From NCBI GenBank assembly GCA_036362985.1, contig JAYGXS010000004.1, forward strand, positions 581,456-645,455: DNA of 64,000 bases, in the 5' to 3' direction. The notes beneath the pieces are model-generated. The model worked only from the letters and a program-made list of their open reading frames with translations. It was not told the DNA's origin and ran no database searches. Position 1 is the stretch's first letter. Every line of letters begins with the position of its first letter. A program made the translations under genes and the position numbers. Below are positions 10,380 through 21,060 of the stretch, one piece after another. The stretch is from Ligula intestinalis. Its lineage: Eukaryota > Platyhelminthes > Cestoda > Diphyllobothriidea > Diphyllobothriidae.

Positions 10380-10520
10380 AAACCGAAAAAGACTAAGGAG
10401 ACCGAAATGGCCATTTCTGGTTTATTAGCCATCATCAGCCAGTCATATTCAGTCAATCCCAGGTGTGGATCGGCCGAGCTCTGAACCCGGGACTTTGGCT
10501 ATCGGACACAACACTGTCAT
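10380..10520 (-). repeat. SINE-like element candidate with RTE-like tail
   Basis: On the minus strand, a segment with the pol III B-box-like word CCCGGGTTCAGAGC is followed by TGACTGGCTGATGATGGC and ccagaaatggccatttc. The latter words also occur in the 3' tail of the RTE-like copy at 21434-21480 and, on the plus strand, at 22340-22400. A tRNA-like head joined to an RTE tail is the usual build of RTE-mobilised SINEs. The head is too decayed to fold convincingly. Confidence 0.4.
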
Positions 10521-12295
10521 TACACTTTAAATACCGCGGAATCTGTGCAGGTATCACCCTAACCTGTGCAGGTCTCACGCTTTTCTACGGTTACCTATGA
10601 TTAAGGATTCTCGACAGGATCCCAAACGTCAGGAAAATAAAATTCTTGTTCCAGTGATCGCATCTTCTCCTTCTTCTGAACTGCCTCCTGGAATTTGCAT
10701 ATTCGCTTCTATCGGCATATCGCTATTTATTAAGCTGCATAAGTGCCTATGAGGGTCAGAAATATGACCTTGAGTGATAGCGGTAGCTAATAACCAGGTT
10801 TCTGTTGATATCTTCTCTTAACTTATGCATGATTTTGTAGTTATCTGGAGTGAACCTACTTTGCGTCCGTTTGATACTCATAGTTACTCCAGTCTACGTT
10901 TATTTTTTTCGCGCGGTTAAAGCTGACTACTGATGAAAAATACGCCCATGCGGATCGTCAAGTATTCCCGTCTTCAGTCATAAAGGTTACAAACAAAAGA
11001 AATAGAATAGCACCAAGATCTACGAGTGCAACAGAACGCGCCGTTTGCGAAATGCACACGTGAAATTAGACGACCAATCAGCGTGTCTCGAATCTTCTGG
11101 CAAGCGTGGTGTTTTTGCTTACACGTGCAGCCGATCGAACCCTGACAATTATTCTACGAGGGGATCATCCTGTAGGAAGCAGCCAATCAACGACCCAAAT
11201 GCTAGGGCCCAGAATTTCATAAAGCCATTAGAATTCAAACAAACAAAAAAGAATTTCAGTGTGTTGCAATCCACTGTTACTGTAATGTAAATCGAGTGTT
11301 GACATTCCCGAACGTGAACTTACGAAATATATTCCACCTGTGACCTCCCAATTGGCAAAATCAAGCAAAAATCTGGTTGCCTTAGTCCAACATAAATCAA
11401 GCAATGTATAAACGGAAGAAATAACTATCAATTCTCGTGAAACCCTTATTTGGGCTGTTCGGTAACAGCCATACATTAAATTGCACGTAATATGGAAACA
11501 CAGGTCTCGGAAAATGTTAAAAAATGAATATTTTCCAACGTAGTTCTACTTGTGCTGCCTTATTCATTCGTTTTTGAATATACTGCCTTCCTCTGCATTC
11601 AAAACCTAAGATTACCTAGTGTGTCCGATTTTCACTCTTCGGAATTTTCCGTTTTGCTAAAAAGCTGGTATTTCTAAGCAACGTAATATTACTTGGTAAA
11701 TCGCAAAAGGCCCTATTTTGAATAACGAACATTACCTTATTTCTGTAAGACTTTAGGGGCCGCAGCTTGGGCTGCACTTGGGTAACAGGAAATTACTTGT
11801 AAAAGTCCTTGGACTTCGTGAGTTAGACCATATACTGTAGGCAAGTTAAAATGCAGTCAAACTTTGGATAAAATAGGTTTGCTCGTGGTCTTTTTTGAAA
11901 CCACTTGAATCGTCCGAGGATCAAGCTGTGGATCTCATAGGAGTCTGTCAAGCCCAACTGTTTGTATGAATGTGAAACACGGCAAGTAGATAGAGCGTGT
12001 CATTCCACTCCCGAAATCGGTGCCAACTTTGCCAGCCCACGTAGCCTTCACCTGTCATACCTTGCGTATTGGCGTGTGGCTCGTCCTCCGGTTTGCGATG
12101 ACGTGACGTCGACCGATATTGTCCCCTTGGTCGAAACCGCCCACAGACATACATAGGCCTAACATAATATGCTACTCGTGCTTAGCAAGTAGCTAGGTTT
12201 ATTACTATTCAATTAACCAAGAGCTGATCTTTTTCGCCTACAAGCACGTAGATCTTCAGTGATAGTGCTGAAAATTCGATTCCCAGGTAGTAGAT
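10521..12295. other. No gene seen
   Basis: About 1.8 kb with short ORFs lacking recognisable motifs, such as 11045-11290 and 11948-12156. No splice-bounded coding stretch or known repeat could be supported. Confidence 0.4.
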
Positions 12296-12569
12296 CTGAA
12301 GAAAGGGGGCGTTCACCGGGAGAGGTTTATTACAAGTCTGACGTTTCGGGTAGTGGTCTCGTCTACCCATATTCAGAGAATGGATACTCTGGCTCAAAGC
12401 CCTCGTCTCAATGCCGTCCTTTCTTTTGTGTGCCTGCTCGACCAATCACGTTTGAGCCACTCTGTGTGTCTCTGGCTGTCCTCAGTCTTCTCGTCACCTG
12501 GTCTCCTGCCTGTCACCCTGTCGCTCTCTTTTGTGTTCATCTCGTGGCCTTTTGTGACACCATGACTGG
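12296..12569. repeat. PLE 1 left inverted pseudo-LTR
   Basis: The reverse complement of this arm matches 14294-14570 almost base for base, from gaagaaag through cgttcaccgggagaggttta to the words flanking ccatgactgg. On the minus strand the hammerhead core reads CTGAATA at 12376-12370, so one core base differs from CUGANGA. Confidence 0.9.
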
Positions 12570-12839
12570 TGCTCAGAACAAGCACGTTGACCGCGGCTGC
12601 GGCGGCGGTGGCTGGCCGCGTGGTAATGCCCTCGTGTGTTGATTCCGTTGCCTCCCGTGGTGTCTCGAGTGGTTTCCGGCATGCCCACGCTGACCGTGAT
12701 GTTGTCTACCCGCGAGTTAACCTCGCGTGCGTTGGTGTTGGCCTCGTGAGCGCTTGGTCCATCGTCCTCCATCACGCCGACTTGTTCCCTGCCCGCGTTG
12801 TCCGATATCGCGTCCCTCCCCGGATAAGAAGGTCCTTAA

Positions 12840-14290
12840 AACAACATAGGGGGCCGGTAAATTTATGTGACGGTTGACTGAACAATCGGTCGATATCCAG
12901 GCCTCCTTAATCTGCCTCGACGTGTGATCATCACCTCGGCCCACAATTTCAACCGCGTCAAAGTTGAAGTCGTGTCCCATCGCTGCCGCATGGGTGGCTA
13001 CCTCCGACTTTGGGTCCAACATCCTCACAGCCCGCTTATGCTCATTTATTCGCGTTTGAAGTTGTTGGCCGGTTTCTCCAACATAATTGCACGTCCCACA
13101 GCTGCACTGAAATCGGTATACAACGCCTGACTTCTCCTGTTGATGTATAGGGTCTTTCGGCTGCTTACCTGTTGTCGGATGGTGCATGTAGGCTTGTGGG
13201 CAACCCCTATTACAAGAGGCGCGAGAGATCTAGCCACAACTTCGGAAACGCCTTTCATGTACGGGATGCTCCGCCACGACTTTGATAAGCAGGGTCCCTC
13301 GGTTCGCGATTTGGGTGGCATTCGAGCCCGTTCAACAAAAGCTCGTGGATAGCCATTTGCTCTGAACAATTCTCGTAGGAGCTTTGTCTCATCCCGTTTG
13401 GCAGCTGGCGTGCCGCAGTGGGTTTCTACTCGTCGGTATAGCGTGCGTATACAACTGCGCTTGTGTTGTAGCGGATTATTGCTATTGTAACTCAAGATTT
13501 GGGACGTGTTTGTAGGTTTACGATAGACCGGCGTCGTTAGTTTGCCGTCCGCTTGGCGGCATACGAGAACGTCTAGGAACGGAAGTCGGCCCTCCATCTC
13601 TTCTTCCATCGTGAACTGTAGGTCGGGAAAAATTGAATTCAGTCTTTCCTTGCAGTGGTTGATTTGACTCAGGTTGATGACAACGAAAGTGTCGTCAACG
13701 TAGCGTTCCCAAAACTTCGGCTCGTACTCTTCAAACAACCGTCTCTCGAGTTTTTATAGTACGATCTGAGCAATGAACCCGGAGATTGGGAACCCCATTG
13801 GAGTGCCTTTGATTTGTTCGTACATGGTCCCTTCGAAGGTTAAGAAGGTTCTGAGGCTATGCTCCAAGAGTTCTATTATAGCCTCAGCTGTGGGTTGGCC
13901 ATCTCTTTCATCGTATTCATGAAGTAGGAGGTCATGGATGGTTTCAACAGCAAGCGCCTGTGGTATGGAGGTGAAGAGCGAGATGACATCGAAAGACACC
14001 ATCCTTTCATCTGGCTCCACTCTGACCGTCTTTATTTTGTCAAGGAACTGTACCGCCGAATGGACTGTCGTTCGTGAGCCCGCCATGAGAAACTTGAGTC
14101 TGTGGAATAACCAGTTTGCCAGCCCGTATGTAGGTGTGCCTCGGAGGGAGACGATTGGCTGTAAGGGAACGCCTGGCTTGTGTACTTTTGGGAGACCGCA
14201 GAAGCGTGCCATAGACGCTTCGGTGGGCTTCGCCATGTACCAGTCCTTGATGGTGATGACCTTTTCTTTCTTGAGTCGACCCAGGGTTCT
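12840..14290 (-). pseudogene. Penelope-like reverse transcriptase - GIY-YIG endonuclease, frameshifted
   Basis: The ORF is read in three pieces. 14290-13754 carries the fingers/palm start with ARFCGLPKVHKPGVPLQP, VSFDVISLFTSIP and GTPMGFPISG. 13738-13046 carries the catalytic box RYVDDTFVV, FTMEEEMEGRLPFLDVLV and YRKPTNTSQILSYNSNNP. 13187-12717 carries the GIY-YIG endonuclease with CGTCNYVGETGQQLQTRINEH and NRHINLP. The reverse transcriptase primes at DNA ends or nicks made by the endonuclease. The N-terminus is missing because translation begins abruptly at the inverted arm. A stop at about 13750 and a frame change near 13090 separate the pieces. Compared with the usual PLE protein, roughly the first third is absent. 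Downstream of the endonuclease lies an Arg/Gly/His-rich tail. Confidence 0.85.
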
Positions 14291-14293
14291 ACC

Positions 14294-14570
14294 CAGTCAT
14301 GGTGTCACAAAAGGCCACGGGATGAACACACAAGAGGGCAACAGGGTGACAGGCAGGAGACCAGGTGACGAGAAGACTGAGGACACAGCCAGAGACACAC
14401 AGAGTGGCTCAAACGTGATTGGTCGAACAGGCACACAAAAGAAAGGACGGCATTGAGACGAGGGCTTTGAGCCAGAGTACCCATTCTCTGAAGATGGGTA
14501 GACGAGACCACTACCCGAAACGTCAGGCTTATAATAAACCTCTCCCGGTGAACGCTCCTCTTTCTTCTGA
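14294..14570. repeat. PLE 1 right inverted pseudo-LTR
   Basis: This is the inverted partner of 12296-12569. It joins directly to the 5'-truncated PLE ORF at about 14290. It holds the better-preserved hammerhead-like core at 14488-14526. Confidence 0.9.
14488..14526 (+). ncRNA. Hammerhead-ribozyme-like core in PLE 1 pseudo-LTR
   Basis: The order is CTGAAGA (14488-14494), stem II GGGTAG/CTACCC (14496-14501 with 14511-14516, six perfect pairs, 9-nt loop), then GAAAC (14517-14521) and GTC. CUGANGA, stem II and GAAA are the invariant core of hammerhead ribozymes, which are documented in PLE terminal repeats. The self-complementary ACGT after GAAA would give a very short stem III, as in dimer-acting minimal type I motifs. 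Stem I pairing is only three or four base pairs by eye. Confidence 0.5.
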
Positions 14571-14729
14571 CGTAGATCTTCCTTTTGTATCCATATATTG
14601 CCTAGCCAGCTTGTGGTACCTGACTGCAGAGTACTTTGTACCTTCCCACTCTCTGTAAAAACCGATTCAACCCAAGCCGTCTTCCTTGGCTTCTGATTTA
14701 GGAACCTTTATGATGTCGATCAGCTGAAA

Positions 14730-15350
14730 CCTGCGCCAGCTACCTAACCTTAGAGGTGTCCTGAAATTCTTTACAACATAATAACACACACCATTTCTAA
14801 AGTAATTAATATTTCACCATTTACTTAACAGGAAATTTCTCTTTGGCCTTTAAGACACCTTCTACCCTAACTGGCATCGAAAGAATGAGATTCTGGAGCG
14901 TCTCCAGAGGATCTTTCTCAAGGCGCCCAGCGTGGATCCCTCCAATCTAGCAACAGTAGTAGGACCACGCAGTTGACCATATTACCCAAAGTTGATCATA
15001 GATTTTGAATTGGATTCAAATCAGGAATATTTGCTGGCCACATATCCCTCTTCCAGAAATGCGTAATTTTCTTTAACAGTAATCTCTGGGTCTTCAGAGC
15101 TCAATGAGCTGTGACTCCTTTCTGCATAAAAATAATCCTTGACATGTCCGGAACAAGCTTTTTCTCAAAATTTGACCTGCTCACACGATTTTACCAATAT
15201 TTTAAAGGGGTTTTGCTTTAGAATCTCCTCTCTGCAATATTCATCATTCATTCGTTGACCCTGTTGTCGAATTTGAAAGCCAGAGAGCCATCCAAAGGAC
15301 CTCGTTCCCTACACCATGAATCTAGGGCTAAAGTTTAGAACTTCAACTTT
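14730..15350 (-). pseudogene. Tc1-like transposase, C-terminal half, decayed
   Basis: Minus-strand frames read, in order, a VMVWG-like region (GWLSGFQIRQQGQRMNDEYC, about 15300-15220), FMQKGVTAH, then ITHFWKRDMWPANIPDLNP with the catalytic D, LGNMVN, and a C-terminal ETLQNLILSMPVRVE. This is the DDE domain of a Tc1-type cut-and-paste transposase. Several stops and frameshifts break it, and I cannot locate TIRs with confidence. The N-terminal DNA-binding half is absent here. A separate N-terminal piece of a similar transposase lies at 16568-17140 on the same strand. Confidence 0.7.
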
Positions 15351-16567
15351 CGCAAACATGTTACGTTTTGGAACCCGATTGATGACAGTGGTACCTGCCT
15401 CGCGGACGTGCATTCTCGCCGGATATCTTACAAATCAGCCCGGATAAAAGCTTGGGACGCGTGTAAGCTCATTTATTTTCAATTCTTTGATTACAGCCTA
15501 GTTCTCCTGACAGCAGCATTAAAATTGCTTTATTAGCCACACATAATTCCAATCTACCTTACCTTTAAACTCTAATTGGCTGTAACTTTATTACCCAGTT
15601 TGTACACTAATGTACCCCTCAGTTCATGCAGTCGAGTCTCTTAGTTTAGACTTGCTTGGCTTTCATAGTGCAGTCGAGTCCTCGAAACTTATTCCAAGCT
15701 TTTTAGCCTATTGCAGTCTCAGCAACACTGTTTTCCTCTATTACTGGTACTTGTAGCCCACCTATTTAGAAAGATGATGGTCTGACCTCCGACAAATGGT
15801 AGCGTGAGAGTAAGCATAAGTTCTACTACACTTATTACTGAAATGTGGAGATATGAGCCCAGAGTTGACTTTAATCACTACTCTACAAACGATATATTAT
15901 TGTCAAAATGCTAAGCACTATTAAATCCCACAGATTCGGAGTGCATACTTGGTGCGACTCCTTCAAAAGCATACACAGGCAGTACTAATAGTATACTAAG
16001 TACTGGCCTTACTTGAATTAGCACTTCTAGCATAGGCCAGTAGCTATATCGGCATCTTCTTAGTGCGTACAGTTCCATGGATAGAGATGAGAATCTGGAA
16101 ACCATGACAAACGCAGCCTTTCTCATGACCCCAAGCATGCACTTACCCAAGATAGTTAAACCCAGATTCACACTCCCTGTTCAGACCAAGGGGATATGAA
16201 CCCTAGCGTTGGCTAAATCAGCGTCACCTCTGATAAATGGTGGCGTCAGTGCCAGCACCAGTAGTACTAGACTTCATGCCGAGATTTACAGTGCATGCGC
16301 CCAGTGTTAACTTTAATCAGCGTCACTTCTGACTTGCAAAACAGTCAGTACCAGTACCAACAAGTACTATCACTAAGCTACAACCTAGTTTGTAGTATTA
16401 GAAGTAAGCAGTACTAGTCCTGGTTTACATAAGTCTGGCCAGACACTTATATAGGTGAGTGAGGATAGATAGCACAGTAGCACTCGCACAAAGTCTACTG
16501 TCACTTAAGACTAAGTTAGGCGGTGTATTGGTTTGCATTTGATACAGCAGCCCACGCCGGACCCCGT
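15351..16567. other. No gene; diverged tandem-like units
   Basis: An ORF at 15911-16171 (minus) has no recognisable domain. The region contains related units of about 100 bp at 15775-15872 and 16221-16318, with a partial third unit after 16318. Confidence 0.45.
15775..16380 (+). repeat. Imperfect ~100-bp repeat units
   Basis: The words gaya-aatggtRgcgt, then gcccagWgttRactttaatca recur at 15786/15858 and 16231/16300. The start of a third unit (cagcgtcac) follows at 16318. Intervening sequence is unrelated, so these are dispersed or decayed tandem units. Confidence 0.4.
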
Positions 16568-17140
16568 TTAGTCTTCGAGACTCCGGGAGAAGGTGAAAAG
16601 TGCGGAGCCGTTAACTATGTCCTCTATCCCTAAACTAAACCATGAGGCCATCACCTCATGTGCCAACCTGTTTGTGCACTTGGTTGATATCATCGAAACC
16701 GATTGCCAGACACCTACGTTTTGGAACCCAAAAACGTCGTTTGTTGTCTTTGACGGATGGAGAAGTTCATATGGTGGTTTATCGGGGAAGAGGACTTGTT
16801 TCCAGTCGTCCACAGTTCACATCTTGATCATCTTACAGAAGGTCATCCTATCTATGATATGGTTTTCTGTCAATCTGGGAAGTTCCCCTCTGTGATCGGC
16901 AGCAATACCCAAACTTTTATGCAAATATCGGTACTCACTGGACTTGGAACCCTTTATGCCCTTACCATTCAGTTTCGTCACGAACTTTGCTTTGCTTTGG
17001 CTTACCAATGGATTTTCGAAGTTATAATTCCCCTCAAAATATTTGGTCTTCCACAGTTCTTCCGCTTTGGGAAGGTGCCCGTGCGTTTTTTACTGTTACT
17101 ACCAATACTTGCCGTCCTGAGAGATAAACCTACGGCTTAA
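16568..17140 (-). pseudogene. Tc1-like transposase, N-terminal/central part, decayed
   Basis: Reading the minus strand from 17140, a helix-turn-helix-like region (EYRYLHKSLGIAADHR) and PRLTENHIIDRMTFCK lead through one stop into TVDDWKQVLFPDKPPYELL. The last matches the first-Asp block of Tc1 transposases (usually W..V.FSDE). Here DK replaces the catalytic DE context. NDVFGFQNVGVWQSVSM and a VMASW segment follow, ending at a stop at 16568. It is disrupted and lacks the rest of the DDE domain, so it cannot transpose. Confidence 0.65.
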
Positions 17141-17267
17141 GCAAACTCCACTTGCTTCATCTCGGCCACCATCCTACCCGTGGCTCGACCTCTGTCCTCT
17201 CAGCGGCCCAGACACCACTTTTTACAGGTTTATTTTAATATGCGCAAAAATTCGAGGTCCAGACATA

Positions 17268-17718
17268 ATATTCTCTTCAGCATCCCCGGAAGATAAGAAG
17301 GAGTGATTTCTGGGACCAGGTTGTATTTTAGCTGACGTTTCAAAATCCTTCTCGCTTCCATCCTCAAAACGTGGTAACCGTTCTCCTGCTGGTGTCAGTA
17401 AGTGTGTCCGAGCGTGAGCCTGACGCCTGATGACCGTGTGTCAATCGATTGTACCGATCGATTTTTGTGGCTGTTTGAATCGCTTGTGCCCTCGCGGGCG
17501 CTTCCATGAGTTGCGTTTAGTTTTGTGTGCATCCTGAGCGTTTCCACCTTCTTCGCTTGCGGCTGCCGGCCTTCGGCCCTGCGTATCTTCCTCCGCCCGA
17601 CCTATAGCTGCGTTCTGAGCAGACGGTAGCCTTCTGTGGAGCGCTTGGTAGGCGGGATGAGGGTCTATGGCTCTATTTAGTGTGCCTGTCGAGAACAAAT
17701 TTTGTAGGAGCAATCGGG
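17268..17718 (-). repeat. PLE 2 left inverted arm
   Basis: This is the reverse complement of 18693-19160, with scattered substitutions and indels. The minus strand encodes the same C-terminal PLE peptide (RRLPSAQNAAIGRAEEDTQG) and carries the diverged hammerhead-like core at 17332-17380, with TTGAGGA in place of CTGACGA. Confidence 0.9.
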
Positions 17719-17759
17719 GATTCCTATCGTTGGCTCGACCTATTACCCTTGTACACCAT

Positions 17760-18890
17760 CGAGCTACTGGAACTGTGTCTAGAAACTTTCTTCAGGTTCA
17801 ATGGCCAGGTTTACGAATAAAAGAAAGGGACACCGATGGGCTCGTCTCTGTCTGGTCTTATTGTCGAGTCTGTCTTGAAGAGGCTCGAGCGGCTGGTTTT
17901 CAGCTCGTCTTCCCCGAAGTTCTGGACCAGGTACGCCGATGACACTTTCGTTATCATCAAAAGGAGCAAAGTGCAGACTTTCAAGGCACTGCTGAACTCC
18001 ATCTTTCCTGACATCCAGTTCACTATGGAAGAAGAGGTCAAAAATCGGTCATCCTTCCTTCATGTACAAGTTACGAAACTGGCAGACAGAAAAATAAGGA
18101 CAACGGCCTACCGCAAGGCAACCAACAGCATGCGAATTCTCAACTTCAGAAGCAGTTGCGTTAGAACCCTCCTCCAACGCGTTCAGACACACTGCCGTCA
18201 CGAAAGGGGGAAAAGGAGGAGATAAAGCACTTGCATGCCCTATTTCACGCCAACGGTGATCCAAAATTCTTTGGACGCAAGTGTCTTAAGAAGCCCCAAC
18301 CTGAGCGGTCGAAAGGAGAGGACCCTATGTTCTGGCTCGTAATCTCTTATGTAAAGAATGTACCAGAGGCGGCTGCAAGAATCCTGAAACCGCTCAGGAT
18401 CGGTGCGGCTCATAGGCCGGAGTCAACCATCAGACAACAGAACATGAAGCCCAAAGACCCGCTACCGTTGACAGAAAAATCAGTTGTGGTCTACAGCATA
18501 CCATGCCAAGACTGCAATGCAAAGTATGTTGGTGAAACTGGCAGACGCCTTGGCACAAGGTTGCACGAGCATCAGCTCGCAATCAACCGCAGGGATAAGC
18601 TGTCTATGGTCGATGACCAAATACAGCAGGAGAACCACACGTTTGCCTTTGAGAAAGCAAGAGTAATAAGCCGAGCCAACGATAAGATGGTCAGATTGCT
18701 CCTAGAAAATTTGATCTCGACTGGCACACTAAACAGAGCCATAGACCCTCATCCCGCCTACCAAGCGCTCCGCAGAAGGCTACCATCTGCTCAGAACGCA
18801 GCAATAGGTCGGGCGGAGGAAGATACGCAGGGCCGAAGGCCGGCAGCCACAAGCGAAGAAGGTGGAAACGCTCAGGATGCACACAAATAA
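17760..18890 (+). pseudogene. Penelope-like RT - GIY-YIG endonuclease, truncated and frameshifted
   Basis: The frame reads RFNGQVYE, a stop, then KKGTPMGSSLSGLI (residues just before the palm). It continues with the catalytic box RYADDTFVI, FPDIQFTMEEE and YRKATNSMRIL to a stop at 18225. The second piece, 18231-18890, contains PKDPLPLTEKSVVVYSIPC, the GIY-YIG signature AKYVGETGRRLGTRLHEHQL and NRAIDPHPAY. About the first 300 residues expected of a PLE protein are missing. One in-frame stop near 17815 and one frame change near 18225 disable it. Confidence 0.85.
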
Positions 18891-19160
18891 CTAAACGCAA
18901 CTCATGGAAGCGCCCGCGAGGGCACAAGCGATTCAAACAGCCACAAAAATCGATCGGTACAATCGATTGACACACGGTAATCAGGCGTCAGGCTCACAGT
19001 TGGACACTTACTGACGCCAGCAGGAGAACAATTACCAAGTTCTGACGATGGAAGCGAGAAAGCTTTTGAAACGTCAGCTAAAATACAACCTGGTCCCAGA
19101 AATTGCCTCTTCTTCTTATTCTTCCTCTTCCGGAGATGCTAAAAGGAATATTTCCTTTAT
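18693..19160 (+). repeat. PLE 2 right inverted arm
   Basis: This is the inverted partner of 17268-17718, covering the last PLE codons and the 3' non-coding end. It holds the better-preserved hammerhead core at 19042-19075. Confidence 0.9.
19042..19075 (+). ncRNA. Hammerhead-ribozyme-like core in PLE 2
   Basis: CTGACGA (19042-19048) is followed by stem II GGAAGC/GCTTTT (19050-19055 with 19062-19067; four canonical and two G-U pairs), then GAAAC (19068-19072) and GTC. The extra U between CUGACGA and stem II is also present in PLE 1. Four possible stem I pairs (AGUU with AGCU) flank the core. All invariant core bases are present; activity is inferred, not shown. Confidence 0.5.
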
Positions 19161-20199
19161 ATCTTTACTGCGGTACCGTACAGTAAACATCCGGTACAAA
19201 GTTTTTCTAAAAATAAATCACCAATCAATGGCGTCATGAAATACATACACACTATTGCCGCCTATTTAATTGTAAGGAAATTGTCGGCAAAGATTAATTA
19301 TATGGATCAACTCAGTAAGAAGAAATCCCTGGGCTTCAGTCTTACGGCAGCCGTTAAAAAAGGGGTTTTTATGGGTGGGATATACCAGGCAAAATAAAAA
19401 GTAAATAAAATAATAGAGCAACGAAAAGGCGTTTGCCTATATTTCCCTTCATAAACTTGCCTTGAATTGACTAACCTAAGGTTCGACAAAAAAAACGCGC
19501 AATAACTTAAACACGAAAATTTACCGTGAAATGACCCTTTTGGGTGCTACATACATCAATTAATTACTTTATTAAATAGGTATGAATTTTGCCCAGGTGA
19601 AACAATGAAAGCGAATCGAATTTGTAAAATGTTAGGTTATGTATGTCTGATAAACGCACAGCTTGCAAGACGAAATAAGAATAGAATACCGTCACATTGG
19701 AACGTGGAGAATTTGTGCTGCAAGGCTGAACAATAAAAAAATCAATCAACCAAATGTCTGTCGACGAATGTTATTACTCTTCAAGCGAATCACAGTGACA
19801 CTAAGAACGCTAAAAATAATTGTCGCCAGGAGACAGGCTACGAATACAACTAACGGATGGGTGCCGTCTTGGTCCCCTCTTGGCTTCTGACTTGTAATGG
19901 CGCGAAAGTCGAGTGGAGCTTCACTGGGACGTCGGCAAGTAAAATGCGCTGCTGACCGTCGCTTCGGCAGAATTATGACATCACAAATTTTCGAGGATCC
20001 ACGACAGATTTTCCCCTTTGTCGGCAGCACCGTTCTATTATTCTGAAGAGTAATGAGAGAAAAAAAACAGAGGGGGAAATTACGTTTTAGCTCGTTGATG
20101 AAAGTTAACCAATCAGTAACGAAACTTATAGCTGGGGATTAATTTAATAGGTAAAACCCTAACCACAATGATCTTTGAACTTGGTTTCCTGTGATAGGA
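19161..20199. other. No gene seen
   Basis: Only short ORFs without motifs on either strand; AT-rich. Nothing repeat-like is recognised apart from its neighbours. Confidence 0.4.
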
Positions 20200-21060
20200 G
20201 AAGTTTCAGTTTAGTTTCTTTGGTGAGGATAATAGGCAATGCCTTTGAAAACCCTATTGATTACATGCCGGTGCGTCTCACGCATGTATATGCACCTATA
20301 AACATTACTACTTCTAACATACTATTGGCAAACAGTGAGTAGCATTGTTTTTACAAATAAGTCTGGTGGTTAGAGTTCAGACTTTCAGGGACGAGAGGGG
20401 GCGCATGTAATTATCCAAGCGTTTTTTATGCAACTGAAGGGAAGTGGTCTCCACGACTGACTGCGGAAGGTTGTTCCACTGTTGTATGGCCCGTTGCGTG
20501 AAGAATTCAGAGCGGGGGTTGAGCTTGGACAACTTCATGCGCAGCTTCATTGTGTGCGCACGGAGATGAGGCGAGAGGTGTCACTGAAACATGTCCTAAG
20601 AGCGTAATCCTTTCTCAAGACCATGTATTATCTTGTAAACTAAGAGAAGATCCCCTCTTTGTTGCCTGATATGCAGAGGGAATAAATTGAGGCATGCCTG
20701 TCTGTCTATGTAAGAGTGCTTCTTTAGACCTCTTACTAGCTTTGTTGCCCGACGCTGCAATTTCTCCAGACATGTTCTGTCCTTTGCTAGCCATGGCCGC
20801 CACGCCTGTAGGCCATATTCTAGGTGTGGTCGAACGAATGTACCGTAAACTTTGCCAAAGAGATCTTCGAAGGCTAGAAACACCCCTTTGATAGCGTGCA
20901 GCGCTTCTGTAGCTTTATTTGCAGCTTTGGCACATTGTAATGAGGGCTTCAGATGACTCTGTATCCAAATGCCGAGGTCTTTTTGCGTATATGCTACGGG
21001 AATTTGGATGTTTTTCAGGTGATATGTCCTGATGCTCTAGGGAGGGAGACATGAGATGGG
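20200..21060 (-). mobile_element. CR1-like non-LTR element, 5'-truncated 3' end (family 8, copy a)
   Basis: The minus strand reads DLFGKVYGTFVRPHLEYGLQ, LEKLQRRATKLVRGL and LNLFPLHIRQQRGDLLLVY at 20883-20596, the conserved C-terminal region after the RT. The coding tail and 3' UTR align with 43636-44470 (copy b), including ataataggYRatgcctttga. The RT catalytic domain is not present. Frames beyond 20900 and after 20596 are broken. Confidence 0.8.

Larger units (their letters stand above)
12296..14570 (-). mobile_element. Penelope-like element with inverted terminal pseudo-LTRs (PLE 1)
   Basis: A minus-strand PLE coding region (about 12840-14290) lies between two long inverted repeats, 12296-12569 and 14294-14570. 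PLEs are known to carry LTR-like repeats in direct or inverted orientation. The right arm abuts the truncated N-terminal side of the ORF and the left arm follows its GIY-YIG end. Both arms carry a hammerhead-like motif reading outward on the same side. Internal frameshifts make the copy inactive. Confidence 0.85.
17268..19160 (+). mobile_element. Penelope-like element with inverted pseudo-LTRs (PLE 2)
   Basis: A plus-strand PLE ORF at about 17760-18890 is flanked by inverted arms, 17268-17718 and 18693-19160. The arms include the C-terminal coding part of the GIY-YIG region: the same protein tail (TLNRAIDPHPAYQAL) is readable on the minus strand at 17713-17441 and on the plus strand at 18720-18890. 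The 5' half of the RT is missing. Like PLE 1, the structure is a truncated copy fused to an inverted copy of its own 3' end, and both arms hold a hammerhead-like motif. Confidence 0.85.

Noticed and set aside
11045..11290. 81-codon ORF as a gene
   Set aside because: Unsupported by motif, composition or splice context.
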